Made by a program: the position numbers and the translations under genes
DNA from: Leuctra nigra
Taxonomy: Eukaryota > Arthropoda > Insecta > Plecoptera > Leuctridae
Reading direction: 5' to 3'
Length of the DNA stretch: 64,000 nucleotides
Assembly (NCBI GenBank): GCA_934045905.1
Contig: OW203773.1
Coordinates: 17,595,246 to 17,659,245, forward strand
Notes under the pieces: model-generated
What the model saw: the letters and a program-made list of their open reading frames with translations, nothing else
Told to the model about the DNA's origin: nothing
Database searches by the model: none
Shown: positions 34,001 to 46,000 of the stretch, piece by piece
Layout of the letters: every line of letters starts with the position of its first letter
Position numbering within the stretch: the first letter of the stretch is position 1

Positions 34001-37000
34001 GTCATACATTAGCCGTAGGCTACCTTCATCACCGTGACATGAACCGAAAGTTCAAAAACACCATCAATGTGAAGTTAACTTGCAACTCGACGTTGAAAGT
34101 CATCGATGTACCTAGCAGCAAACTATCCCGGATGTAATCAAGATTTACTGAAAGCAGCCTGCGGAAGTTTTCAGCATCGGTCTTCGTTCGAATCTTCGTT
34201 CGGTCTTTGACGAATGGCTCATCGGTGGCGGTAAGTAACATGTGTTTCACATGGGTTGTTTGTACTTAGACCCGGCTGTACATTGACTTTCAGCTATTGT
34301 GACCAAACTGTGCTAACTACCTACCTAGCTAATTTACAAGATGCAAAGTTCATGAAACTGACTTCTAAAATATCTAGTCCTCTTAGATCTAGGCTTTGTT
34401 AAGTAGGTATTTAAAAACTCTTATTGAAAGAAACTGTTTTAATCTAATGCAATAATTTTGTTGAACTGTACATTTTACACATACTTTCATACAAACACAT
34501 TTGTCCTATTGGTCTAGTTTTGCATCACTAATCATGTGATATGTATCTGTCAATACAGCTGACAGCGGCTTTGAAATCGTGGCTGATGACACCATTCGAG
34601 CATCTCCACAGCGAGGCAGAAGACCGCTTCAACAAGTCCTTCCGCAACAATGTCGCGCGCTGCATCTAGTCGAGGTTCAGATCTGTGGACCACACCGGGG
34701 CTGCTGGTCATCTTCTCTCCTAATGGCTGGTCTTTACGGCTGTGTGCATCCTTCACAGCATGTGCCTCGACTTCAACACAGTCTGGGCCAATCATCGCAA
34801 GGACCAAGACAGTGTTTCAAGAGATCCTGTTTGTAGGGGTGTTGCTCTGGTAGCCGAACAAACTGTTTCTCATAGTCAACTCATTTGTGAATGAAACAAG
34901 ACTCTGAGCAAATATTTTTTTAAATTTACCTAGCTGTTAAAGTACCTACCTACCTAATAAAAAAAAAACTCAGGTAGTATACATTTCAAAAATTCTTATA
35001 GGTAGGTAGGTACCTACCAATACCTACCTACCTATACAAATTCAATTTAATTTCAACAATAAATTAATATTAGTTCTTTCTAGATTAACACTGTTGGTTG
35101 GAACCCACATCCCACTCTTCTTTTGGACCATTCATGATTATTGATTACCTACGTAAACTATGATTTCTTATGTGTCATATAACATATTATGTTCCTTCTT
35201 ACTCTCGGTTTTTCTCTTGTGAAAGAGATGTGATTTCTGTCCTCACACACCAAGATAGGTACCTAGCTTTTTGACTGGATAGAAACCTTGTTTGTTTGCA
35301 TTGAGTCTCTCTTCTCTTAAAAGTGTAAACTATGATGTCTTTTAAATCCATGTAAATGTTAGTGTCCAGCATGAGTTCTCTATTTCGGTTAGTGTTCATG
35401 GAGAGTTGGAGTTAATGTGTCAAGAAAATGATTCTACAACATCGTGTAAAAGCGATGTTGTGTGCACCGATGTCAACTTTGGTCTCTCAAATCTGAATGC
35501 AATATTCAGCAGTGTTTCACTATCTTCATTGTCTGAGTTGCTCAAAACACTATCAAATACCTTGGAAAATTGCCATGTAACCTAGGAACTTATTATTTAT
35601 ATTAAGTGTCTCAATGAAGTACATACCTAACAAATAAAACATTTTATTTCTTTGCTTGACGTGTATTATTTGCCTACTGCTTAGGATTATTTTCAATGCT
35701 ATGCTTTTGGTTTAACAGAAGGCAGGATTGGTTCTAGGATTGTCATTGTGCTGGTGTCATGCTAATCAAGTCTTAAACAACTGTTAAAATGTAACCAAGC
35801 ATTTGAAACTAGATACATATTAAAGTTTCTCTTTTTATGTTAGCTATCACCATTTTGTTGTTCTGTCAATTGTATTCTAATGTACTCTTGCAAAATCACT
35901 TTTATTAAAGAACAAATAACATTATTTACAGTAATTTCGAATTTTAACGCCAATATTCGAATAAATCCAAAGAATTCGTGAAGAAAAATTCATACTTTTT
36001 GAAGTTCATTGGAATATTTCACGGCTTACTACTGTCAAAGTTTCGAAAACATCAATTGTTTCATTCTGTGTTACAATATTAGACCTTGAAGATAATCCCG
36101 AGATATTACCTTGTTGAAGAATGAGGATACGACCGTTTTATTTTCGGTCGCAAGTTGTGATTAAAGTTGCGACCAGGATCAAAGTTACGACCAAAAGATA
36201 AAACTTGTACCAGAATGACCCTGTAAGTATGTACATTGTAGTGTTTGAACCGCCTCACGCATCCATTTTCAACAGTATTGTATTGTATTGTATTGTATTG
36301 TATTGTATTGTATTGTATTGTATTGCATTGCATTGCATTGTATTGTATTGTATTGTATTGTATTGTGTTGTATTGTATTGTATTGTATTGTATTGTAGAC
36401 GCGTGTAAAGCAGAGTGCCACCACCTTGCTAGTCGACCCTGCCGAGTGCTACTGCGAGAACGAGTGTGATGTTGAAGTATTGTATTGTATTGTATTGTAT
36501 TGTATTGCATTGTATTGTGTTGTATTGTATTGTATTGTATTGTAGACGCGTGTAAAGCAGAATGCCACCACCTTGCTGGTCGACCCTGCCGAGTGCTACT
36601 GCGAGAACGAATGTGATGTTGAAGTATTGTATTGTATTGTTTTGTATTGTGTTGTATTGTATTGTATTGTATTGTAGACGCGTGTAAAGCAGAGTGCCAC
36701 CACCTTGCTGGTCGACCCTGCCGAGTGCTACTGCGAGAACGAGTGTGATGTTGAAGTATTGTATTGTATTGTATTGTATTGTATTGTATTGTATTGTATT
36801 GTAGACGCGTGTAAAGCAGAGTGCCACCACCTTGCTAGTCGACCCTGCCGAGTGCTACTGCGAGAACGAGTGTGATGTTGAAGTATTGTATTGTGTTGTA
36901 TTGTATTGTATTGTATTGTATTGTAGACGCGTGTAAAGCAGAGTGCCACCACCTTGCTGGTCGACCCTGCCGAGTGCTACTGCGAGAACGAGTGTGATGT

Positions 37001-40000
37001 TGGAGTATTGTATTGTATTGTATTGTATTGTATTGTATTGTATTGTATTGTAGACGCGTGTAAAGCAGAGTGCCACCACCTTGCTAGTCGACCCTGCCGA
37101 GTGCTACTGCGAGAACGAGTGTGATGTTGAAGTATTGTATTGTATTGTATTGTATTGTATTGTATTGTTTTGTGTTGTATTGTATTGTATTGTATTGTAG
37201 ACGCGTGTAAAGCAGAATGCCACCACCTTGCTGGTCGACCCTGCCGAGTGCTACTGCGAGAACGAATGTGATGTTGAAGTATTGTATTGTATTGTATTGT
37301 ATTGTGTTGTATTGTATTGTATTGTATTGTAGACGCGTGTAAAGCAGAGTGCCACCACCTTGCTGGTCGACCCTGCCGAGTGCTACTGCGAGAACGAGTG
37401 TGATGTTGAAGTGTTGTATTGTATTGTATTGTATTGAATTGTATTGTATTGTAGACGCGTGTAAAGCAGAGTGCCACCACCTTGCTAGTCGACCCTGCCG
37501 AGTGCTACTGCGAGAACGAGTGTGATGTTGAAGTATTGTATTGTATTGTATTGTATTGTATTGTATTGTTTTGTGTTGTATTGTATTGTATTGTATTGTA
37601 GACGCGTGTAAAGCAGAATGCCACCACCTTGCTGGTCGACCCTGCCGAGTGCTACTGCGAGAACGAATGTGATGTTGAAGTATTGTATTGTATTGTATTG
37701 TATTGTGTTGTATTGTATTGTATTGTATTGTAGACGCGTGTAAAGCAGAGTGCCACCACCTTGCTGGTCGACCCTGCCGAGTGCTACTGCGAGAACGAGT
37801 GTGATGTTGAAGTATTGTATTGTGTTGTATTGTATTGTATTGTATTGTATTGTATTGTAGACGCGTGTAAAGCAGAGTGCCACCACCTTGCTAGTCGACC
37901 CTGCCGAGTGCTACTGCGAGAACGAGTGTGATGTTGAAGTATTGTATTGTGTTGTATTGTATTGTATTGTATTGTATTGTAGACGCGTGTAAAGCAGAGT
38001 GCCACCACCTTGCTAGTCGACCCTGCCGAGTGCTACTGCGAGAACAAGTGTGATGTTGAAGTATTGTATTGTGTTGTATTGTATTGTATTGTATTGTATT
38101 GTAGACGCGTGTAAAGCAGAGTGCCACCACCTTGCTGGTCGACCCTGCCGAGTGCTACTGCGAGAACGAGTGTGATGTTGAAGTATTGTATTGTATTGTA
38201 TTGTATTGTATTGTATTGTATTGTATTGTAGACGCGTGTAAAGCAGATTGCCACCACCTTGCTAGTCGACCCTGCCGAGTGCTACTGCGAGAACGAGTGT
38301 GATGTTGAAGTATTGTATTGTATTGTATTGTATTGTATTGTAGACGCGTGTAAAGCAGAGTGCCACCACCTTGCTAGTCGACCCTGCCGAGTGCTACTGC
38401 GAGAACGAGTGTGATGTTGAAGTATTGTATTGTGTTGTATTGTATTGTATTGCATTGTATTGTAGACGCGTGTAAAGCAGAGTGCCACCACCTTGCTAGT
38501 CGACCCTGCCGAGTGCTACTGCGTGAACGAGTGCGATGTTGAAGTATTGTATTGTATTGTATTGTATTGTATTGTATTGTAGACGCGTGTAAAGCAGAGT
38601 GCCACCACCTTGCTAGTCGACCCTGCCGAGTGCTACTGCGAGAACGAGTGTGATGTTGAAGTATTGTATTGTGTTGTATTGTATTGTATTGCATTGTATT
38701 GTAGACGCGTGTAAAGCAGAGTGCCACCACCTTGCTAGTCGACCCTGCCGAGTGCTACTGCGAGAACGAGTGTGATGTTGAAGTATTGTATTGTATTGTA
38801 TTGTATTGTATTGTATTGTAGACGCGTGTAAAGCAGAGTGCCACCACCTTGCTAGTCGACCCTGCCGAGTGCTATTGCGAGAACGAATGTAATGTTGAAG
38901 TATTGTATTGTATTGTATTGTATTGTAGACGCGTGTAAAGCAGAGTGCCACCACCTTGCTAGTCGACCCTGCCTAGTGCTACTGCGTGAACGAGTGCGAT
39001 GTTGAAGTATTGTATTGTGTTGTATTGTATTGTATTGTATTGTATTGTAGACGCGTGTAAAGCAGAGTGCCACCACCTTGCTAGTCGACCCTGCCGAGTG
39101 CTACTGCGAGAACGAGTGTGATGTTGAAGTATTGTATTGTATTGTATTGTATTGTATTGTAGACGCGTGTAAAGCAGAGTGCCACCACCTTGCTAGTCGA
39201 CCCTGCCGAGTGCTACTGCGAGAACGAGTGTGATGTTGTAGTATTGTATTGTATTGTATTGTATTGTTTTGTATTGTATTGTATTGTAGACGCGTGTAAA
39301 ACAGAGTGCCACCACCTTGCTAGTCGACCCTGCCGAGTGCTACTGCGAGAACGAGTGTGATGTTGAAGTATTGTATTGTATTGTATTGTATTGTATTGTA
39401 TTGTATTGTAGACGCGTGTAAAGCAGAGTGCCACCACCTTGCTAGTCGACCCTGCCGAGTGCTACTGCGAGAACGAGTGTGATGTTGAAGTATTGTATTG
39501 TGTTGTATTGTATTGTATTGTATTGTATTGGTTTGTATTGTATTGTAGACGCGTGTAAAGCAGAGTGCCACCACCTTGCTAGTCGACCCTGCCGAGTGCT
39601 ACTGCGAGAACGAGTGTGATGTTGAAGTATTGTATTGTATTGTATTGTATTGTATTGTATTGTAGACGCGTGTAAAGCAGAGTGCCACCACCTTGCTAGT
39701 CGACCCTGCCGAGTGCTATTGCGAGAACGAATGTAATGTTGAAGTATTGTATTGTATTGTATTGTATTGTAGACGCGTGTAAAGCAGAGTGCCACCACCT
39801 TGCTAGTCGACCCTGCCTAGTGCTACTGCGTGAACGAGTGTGATGTTGAAGTATTGTATTGTGTTGTATTGTATTGTATTGCATTGTATTGTAGACGCGT
39901 GTAAAGCAGAGTGCCACCACCTTGCTAGTCGACCCTGCCGAGTGCTACTGCGTGAACGAGTGCGATGTTGAAGTATTGTATTGTATTGTATTGTATTGTA

Positions 40001-43000
40001 TTGTATTGTAGACGCGTGTAAAGCAGAGTGCCACCACCTTGCTAGTCGACCCTGCCGAGTGCTACTGCGAGAACGAGTGTGATGTTGAAGTATTGTATTG
40101 TGTTGTATTGTATTGTATTGCATTGTATTGTAGACGCGTGTAAAGCAGAGTGCCACCACCTTGCTAGTCGACCCTGCCGAGTGCTACTGCGAGAACGAGT
40201 GTGATGTTGAAGTATTGTATTGTATTGTATTGTATTGTATTGTATTGTAGACGCGTGTAAAGCAGAGTGCCACCACCTTGCTAGTCGACCCTGCCGAGTG
40301 CTATTGCGAGAACGAATGTAATGTTGAAGTATTGTATTGTATTGTATTGTATTGTAGACGCGTGTAAAGCAGAGTGCCACCACCTTGCTAGTCGACCCTG
40401 CCTAGTGCTACTGCGTGAACGAGTGCGATGTTGAAGTATTGTATTGTGTTGTATTGTATTGTATTGTATTGTATTGTAGACGCGTGTAAAGCAGAGTGCC
40501 ACCACCTTGCTAGTCGACCCTGCCGAGTGCTACTGCGAGAACGAGTGTGATGTTGAAGTATTGTATTGTATTGTATTGTATTGTATTGTATTGTATTGTA
40601 GACGCGTGTAAAGCAGAGTGCCACCACCTTGCTAGTCGACCCTGCCGAGTGCTACTGCGAGAACGAGTGTGATGTTGTAGTATTGTATTGTATTGTATTG
40701 TATTGTTTTGTATTGTATTGTATTGTAGACGCGTGTAAAGCAGAGTGCCACCACCTTGCTAGTCGACCCTGCCGAGTGCTACTGCGAGAACGAGTGTGAT
40801 GTTGAAGTATTGTATTGTATTGTATTGTATTGTATTGTATTGTATTGTAGACGCGTGTAAAGCAGAGTGCCACCACCTTGCTAGTCGACCCTGCCGAGTG
40901 CTACTGCGAGAACGAGTGTGATGTTGAAGTATTGTATTGTGTTGTATTGTATTGTATTGTATTGTATTGGTTTGTATTGTATTGTAGACGCGTGTAAAGC
41001 AGAGTGCCACCACCTTGCTAGTCGACCCTGCCGAGTGCTACTGCGAGAACGAGTGTGATGTTGAAGTATTGTATTGTATTGTGTTGTATTGTATTGTATT
41101 GTATTGTAGACGCGTGTAAAGCAGAGTGCCACCACCTTGCTAATCGACCCTGCCGAGTGCTACTGCGTGAACGAGTGCGATGTTGAAGTATTGTATTGTA
41201 TTGTATTGTATTGTATTGTATTGTATTGTAGACGCGTGTAAAGCAGAGTGCCACCACCTTGCTAGTCGACCCTGCCGAGTGCTACTGCGTGAACGAGTGC
41301 GATGTTGAAGTATTGTATTGTATTGTGTTGTATTGTATTGTATTGTATTGTATTGTAGACGCGTGTAAAGCAGAGTGCCACCACCTTGCTGGTCGACCCT
41401 GCCGAGTGCTACTGCGAGAACGAATGTGATGTTGAAGTATTGTATTGTATTGTATTGTATTGTATTGTATTGTAGACGCGTGTAAAGCAGAGTGCCACCA
41501 CCTTGCTAGTCGACCCTGCCGAGTGCTACTGCGAGAACGAGTGTGATGTTGAATTATTGTATTGTATTGTATTGTATTGTATTGTATTGTATTGTAGACG
41601 CGTGTAAAGCAGAGTGCCACCACCTTGCTAGTCGACCCTGCCGAGTGCTACTGCGAGAACGAGTGTGATGTTGAAGTATTGTATTGTATTGTGTTGTATT
41701 GTATTGTATTGTAGACGCGTGTAAAGCAGAGTGCCACCACCTTGCTAGTCGACCCTGCCGAGTGCTACTGCGAGAACGAGTGTGATGTTGAAGTATTGTG
41801 TTGTATTGTATTGTATTGAAGACGCGTGTAAAGCAGAGTGCCACCACCTTGCTAGTCGACCCTGCCGAGTGCTACTGCGAGAACGAGTGTGATGTTGAAG
41901 TATTGTATTGAATTGTATTGTATTGTATTGTATTGTGTTGTAGACGCGTGTAAAGCAGAGTGCCACCACCTCGCTGGTCGACCCTGCCGAGTGCTACTAC
42001 GAGAACGAGTGTGATGTTGAAGTATTGTATTGAATTGTATTGTATTGTATTGTATTGTGTTGTAGACGCGTGTAAAGCAGAGTGCCACCACCTCGCTGGT
42101 CGACCCTGCCGAGTGCTACTACGAGAACGAGTGTGATGTTGAAGTATTGTATTGTGTTGTATTGTATTGTATTGTATTTTATTGTAGACGCGTGTAAAGC
42201 AGAGTGCCACCACCTTGCTGGTCGACCCTGCCGAGTGCTACTGCGAGAACGAGTGTGATGTTGAAGTATTGTATTGTATTGTATTGTATTGTATTGTATT
42301 GTATTGTATTGTAGACGCGTGTAAAGCAGAGTGCCACCACCTTGCTAGTCGACCCTGCCGAGTGCTACTGCGAGAACGAGTGTGATGTTGAAGTATTGTA
42401 TTGAATTGTATTGTATTGTATTGTATTGTATTGTAGACGCGTGTAAAGCAGAGTGCCACCACCTTGCTAGTCGACCCTGCCGAGTGCTACTGCGAGAACG
42501 AGTGTGATGTTGAAGTATTGTATTGTATTGTATTGTATTGTATTGTATTGCATTGTATTGTAGACGCGTGTAAAGCAGAGTGCCACCACCTTGCTGGTCG
42601 ACCCTGCCGAGTGCTACTGCGAGAACGAGTGTGATGTTGAAGTATTGTATTGTGTTGTATTGTATTGTATTGCATTGTATTGTAGACGCGTGTAAAGCAG
42701 AGTGCCACCACCTTGCTAGTCGACCCTGCCGAGTGCTACTGCGAGAACGAATGTGATGTTGAAGGATTGTATTGTATTGTATTGTATTGTATTGTATTGT
42801 AGACGCGTGTAAAGCAGAGTGCCACCACCTTGCTAGTCGACCCTGCCGAGTGCTACTGCGAGAACGAGTGTGATGTTGAAGTATTGTATTGTATTGTATT
42901 GTATTGTATTGTATTGTATTGTATTGTAGACGCGTGTAAAGCAGAGTGCCACCACCTTGCTAGTCGACCCTGCCGAGTGCTACTGCGAGAATGAGTGTGA

Positions 43001-46000
43001 TGTTGAAGTATTGTATTGTATTAAATTGTATTGTATTGTATTGTATTATAAACGCGTGTAAAGCAGAGTGCCACCACCTTGCTAGTCGACCCTGCCGAGT
43101 GCTACTGCGAGAACGAGTGTGATGTTGAAGTATTGTATTGTGTTGTATTGTATTGTATTGTATTGTATTGTAGACGCGTGTAAAGCAGAGTGCCACCACC
43201 TTGCTAGTCGACCCTGCCGAGTGCTACTGCGAGAACGAGTGTGATGTTGAAGTATTGTATTGTATTGTATTGTATTGTATTGTATTGTATTGTAGACGCG
43301 TGTAAAGCAGAGTGCCACCACCTTGCTAGTCGACCCTGCTGAGTGCTACTGCGAGAACGAGTGTGATGTTGTAGTATTGTATTGTATTGTATTGTATTGT
43401 ATTGTATTGTATTGTATTGTATTGTATTGTATTGTAGACGCGTGTAAAGCAGAGTGCCACCACCTTGCTAGCCGACCCTGCCGAGTGCTACTGCGAGAAC
43501 GAGTGTGATGTTGAAGTATTGTGTTGTATTGTATTGTATTGTATTGTATTGTATTGTATTGTAGACGCGTGTAAAGCAGAGTGCCACCACCTTGCTAGTC
43601 GACCCTGCTGAGTGCTACTGCGAGAACGAGTGCGATGTTGAAGTATTGTATTGTATTGTGTTGTATTGTATTGTATTGTATTGTAGACGCGTGTAAAGCA
43701 GAGTGCCACCACCTTGCTGGTCGACCCTGCCGAGTGCTACTGCGAGAACGAGTGTGATGTTGAAGAATTGTATTGTGTTGTATTGTATTGTATTGTATTG
43801 TATTGTAGACGCGTGTAAAGCAGAGTGCCACCACCTTGCTGGTCGACCCTGCCGAGTGCTACTGCGAGAACGAGTGTGATGTTGAAGTATTGTATTGTAT
43901 TGTATTGTGTTGTATTGTATTGTATTGTAGACGCGTGTAAAGCAGAGTGCCACCACCTTGCTGGTCGACCCTGCCGAGTGCTACTGCGAGAACGAGTGTG
44001 ATGTTGAAGTATTGTATTGTATTGTGTTGTATTGTATTGTATTGTATTGTATTGTAGACGCGTGTAAAGCAGAGTGCCACCACCTTGCTAGTCGACCCTG
44101 CCGAGTGCTACTGCGAGAACGAGTGTGATGTTGAAGTATTGTATTGTATTGTATTGTATTGTATTGTATTGTATTGTATTGTATTGTATTGTGGACGCGT
44201 GTAAAGCAGAGTGCCACCACCTTGCTAGTCGACCCTGCCGAGTGCTACTGCGAGAACGAGTGTGATGTTGAAGTATTGTATTGTATTGTATTGTATTGTA
44301 TTGTATTGTATTGTATTGTATTGTAGACGCGTGTAAAGCAGAGTGCCACCACCTTGCTGGTCGACCCTGCCGAGTGCTACTGCGAGAACGAGTGTGATGT
44401 TGAAGTATTGTATTGTATTGTATTGTATTGTATTGTATTGTGTTGTATTGTATTGTATTGTAGACGCGTGTAAAGCAGAGTGCCACCACCTTGCTGGTCG
44501 ACCCTGCCGAGTGCTACTGCGAGAACGAGTGTGATGTTGAAGTATTGTATTGTATTGTGTTGTATTGTATTGTATTGTATTGTATTGTAGACGCGTGTAA
44601 AGCAGAGTGCCACCACCTTGCTAGTCGATCCTGCCGAGTGCTACTGCGAGAACGAGTGTGATGTTGAAGTATTGTATTGTATTGTATTGTATTGTATTGT
44701 ATTGTATTGTAGACGCGTGTAAAGCAGAGTGCCACCACCTTGCTAGTCGACCCTGCCGAGTGCTTCTGCGAGAACGAGTGTGATGTTGAAGTATTGTATT
44801 GTATTGTATTGTATTGTATTGTATTGTATTGCATTGTATTGTAGACGCGTGTAAAGCAGAGTGCCACCACCTTGCTGGTCGACCCTGCCGAGTGCTACTG
44901 CGAGAACGAGTGTGATGTTGAAGTATTGTATTGTATTGTATTGTATTGTATTGTATTGTATTGTATTGTATTGTATTGTAGACGCGTGTAAAGCAGAGTG
45001 CCACCACCTTGCTAGTCGACCCTGCCGAGTGCTTCTGCGAGAACGAGTGTGATGTTGAAGTATTGTATTGTATTGTATTGTATTGTATTGTATTGCATTG
45101 TATTGTAGACGCGTGTAAAGCAGAGTGCCACCACCTTGCTAGTCGACCCTGCCGAGTGCTACTGCGAGAACGAGTGTGATGTTGAAGTATGCAGTGATCC
45201 ATACGAGGTGTTCGTCAACTGGCTGAGAACAGTGAGTCAAGGATTAACGGCTGTTTAATCCAAAGTATCGTCCACAATATCGTCATAGATTGTGTACCAT
45301 TCAATTGATGAAAAACTATTTTTTTTTCGAACTTAGCAAATCGACCTCTCAATATAATCACCAAACTTGTTGAAAATCCGAAATGTCTCTATTTTTCAGA
45401 TTTTTCACGAAGTAGAGCACAAATTATTGATAAATTGTATTGATAAATTGGTGTTAAAAACTAAAAACTAATACTAAAAAAATAATCTATGAATATAATT
45501 TTTCACTTATTTTATAATTTCATAATGGTTCTAAAGTTAAAGCGATATTTAGAAAATATTATCACCAACAATTATTTCTTCTTCAAATAAATTTTCCCAA
45601 TTGTGTCCACATTTTTGCTAAATAGGGCTGGCACTATACACTTTTTAGCCTTGGCACTTGGAGGGTTAAGAGAATCAGATAGTAGCTACCCTTTCATACT
45701 TAACAGACTAAATAATGCCACGCACTATAACCTTTGGTACGACCTCAAAATGTTAAATAAGCTATTTATAGCAAAATAATCGTCTATAATTTGAGGTCAT
45801 ATCAGGTGTCAAAAATACTCCAGTGTGTGGCAATTTAGTCGAAAGGGTAGCTACTATTTAATTTTTTAAATATCTGTCAGTTTGAAGGTAAATGTTAAAA
45901 AGTATTTCAATAACCGTGTGTTTCCCTGAACCTCTTAATGTCCCCGCAGTACATCGCAACCCAGCATCTGCCAGCGCTGCTCGGGGAGCTTCGGTTCCTG

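Larger units (their letters stand above)
31205..36274. other. HMG2 intron 1, unique and repeat DNA
   Basis: Contains repeated phrases about GATTGGTTCAAATT near 31720-31850 and 32700, an inverted-repeat element at 32054-32356, a transposon end at 33062-33108, a Harbinger fossil at 34559-34894, and a TAGGTAGGTACCTACC palindromic microsatellite near 34995-35035. A 34-codon frame at 33690 (MPPFQNIAFCVVCDPDD...) has a good start context, but nothing to support it as a gene. Confidence 0.45.

Noticed and set aside
36211..36228. ATGACCCTGTAAGT as a start exon for HMG2
   Set aside because: The GTAAGT donor would be in phase 2 and joining to exon 45109 gives an immediate stop.
36105..45202. Dozens of minus-strand frames rich in NTIQY and ARWWHSALHAS
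   Set aside because: They are translations of the exon-derived TATTG array in the antisense direction; length comes from the repeat, not from coding selection.
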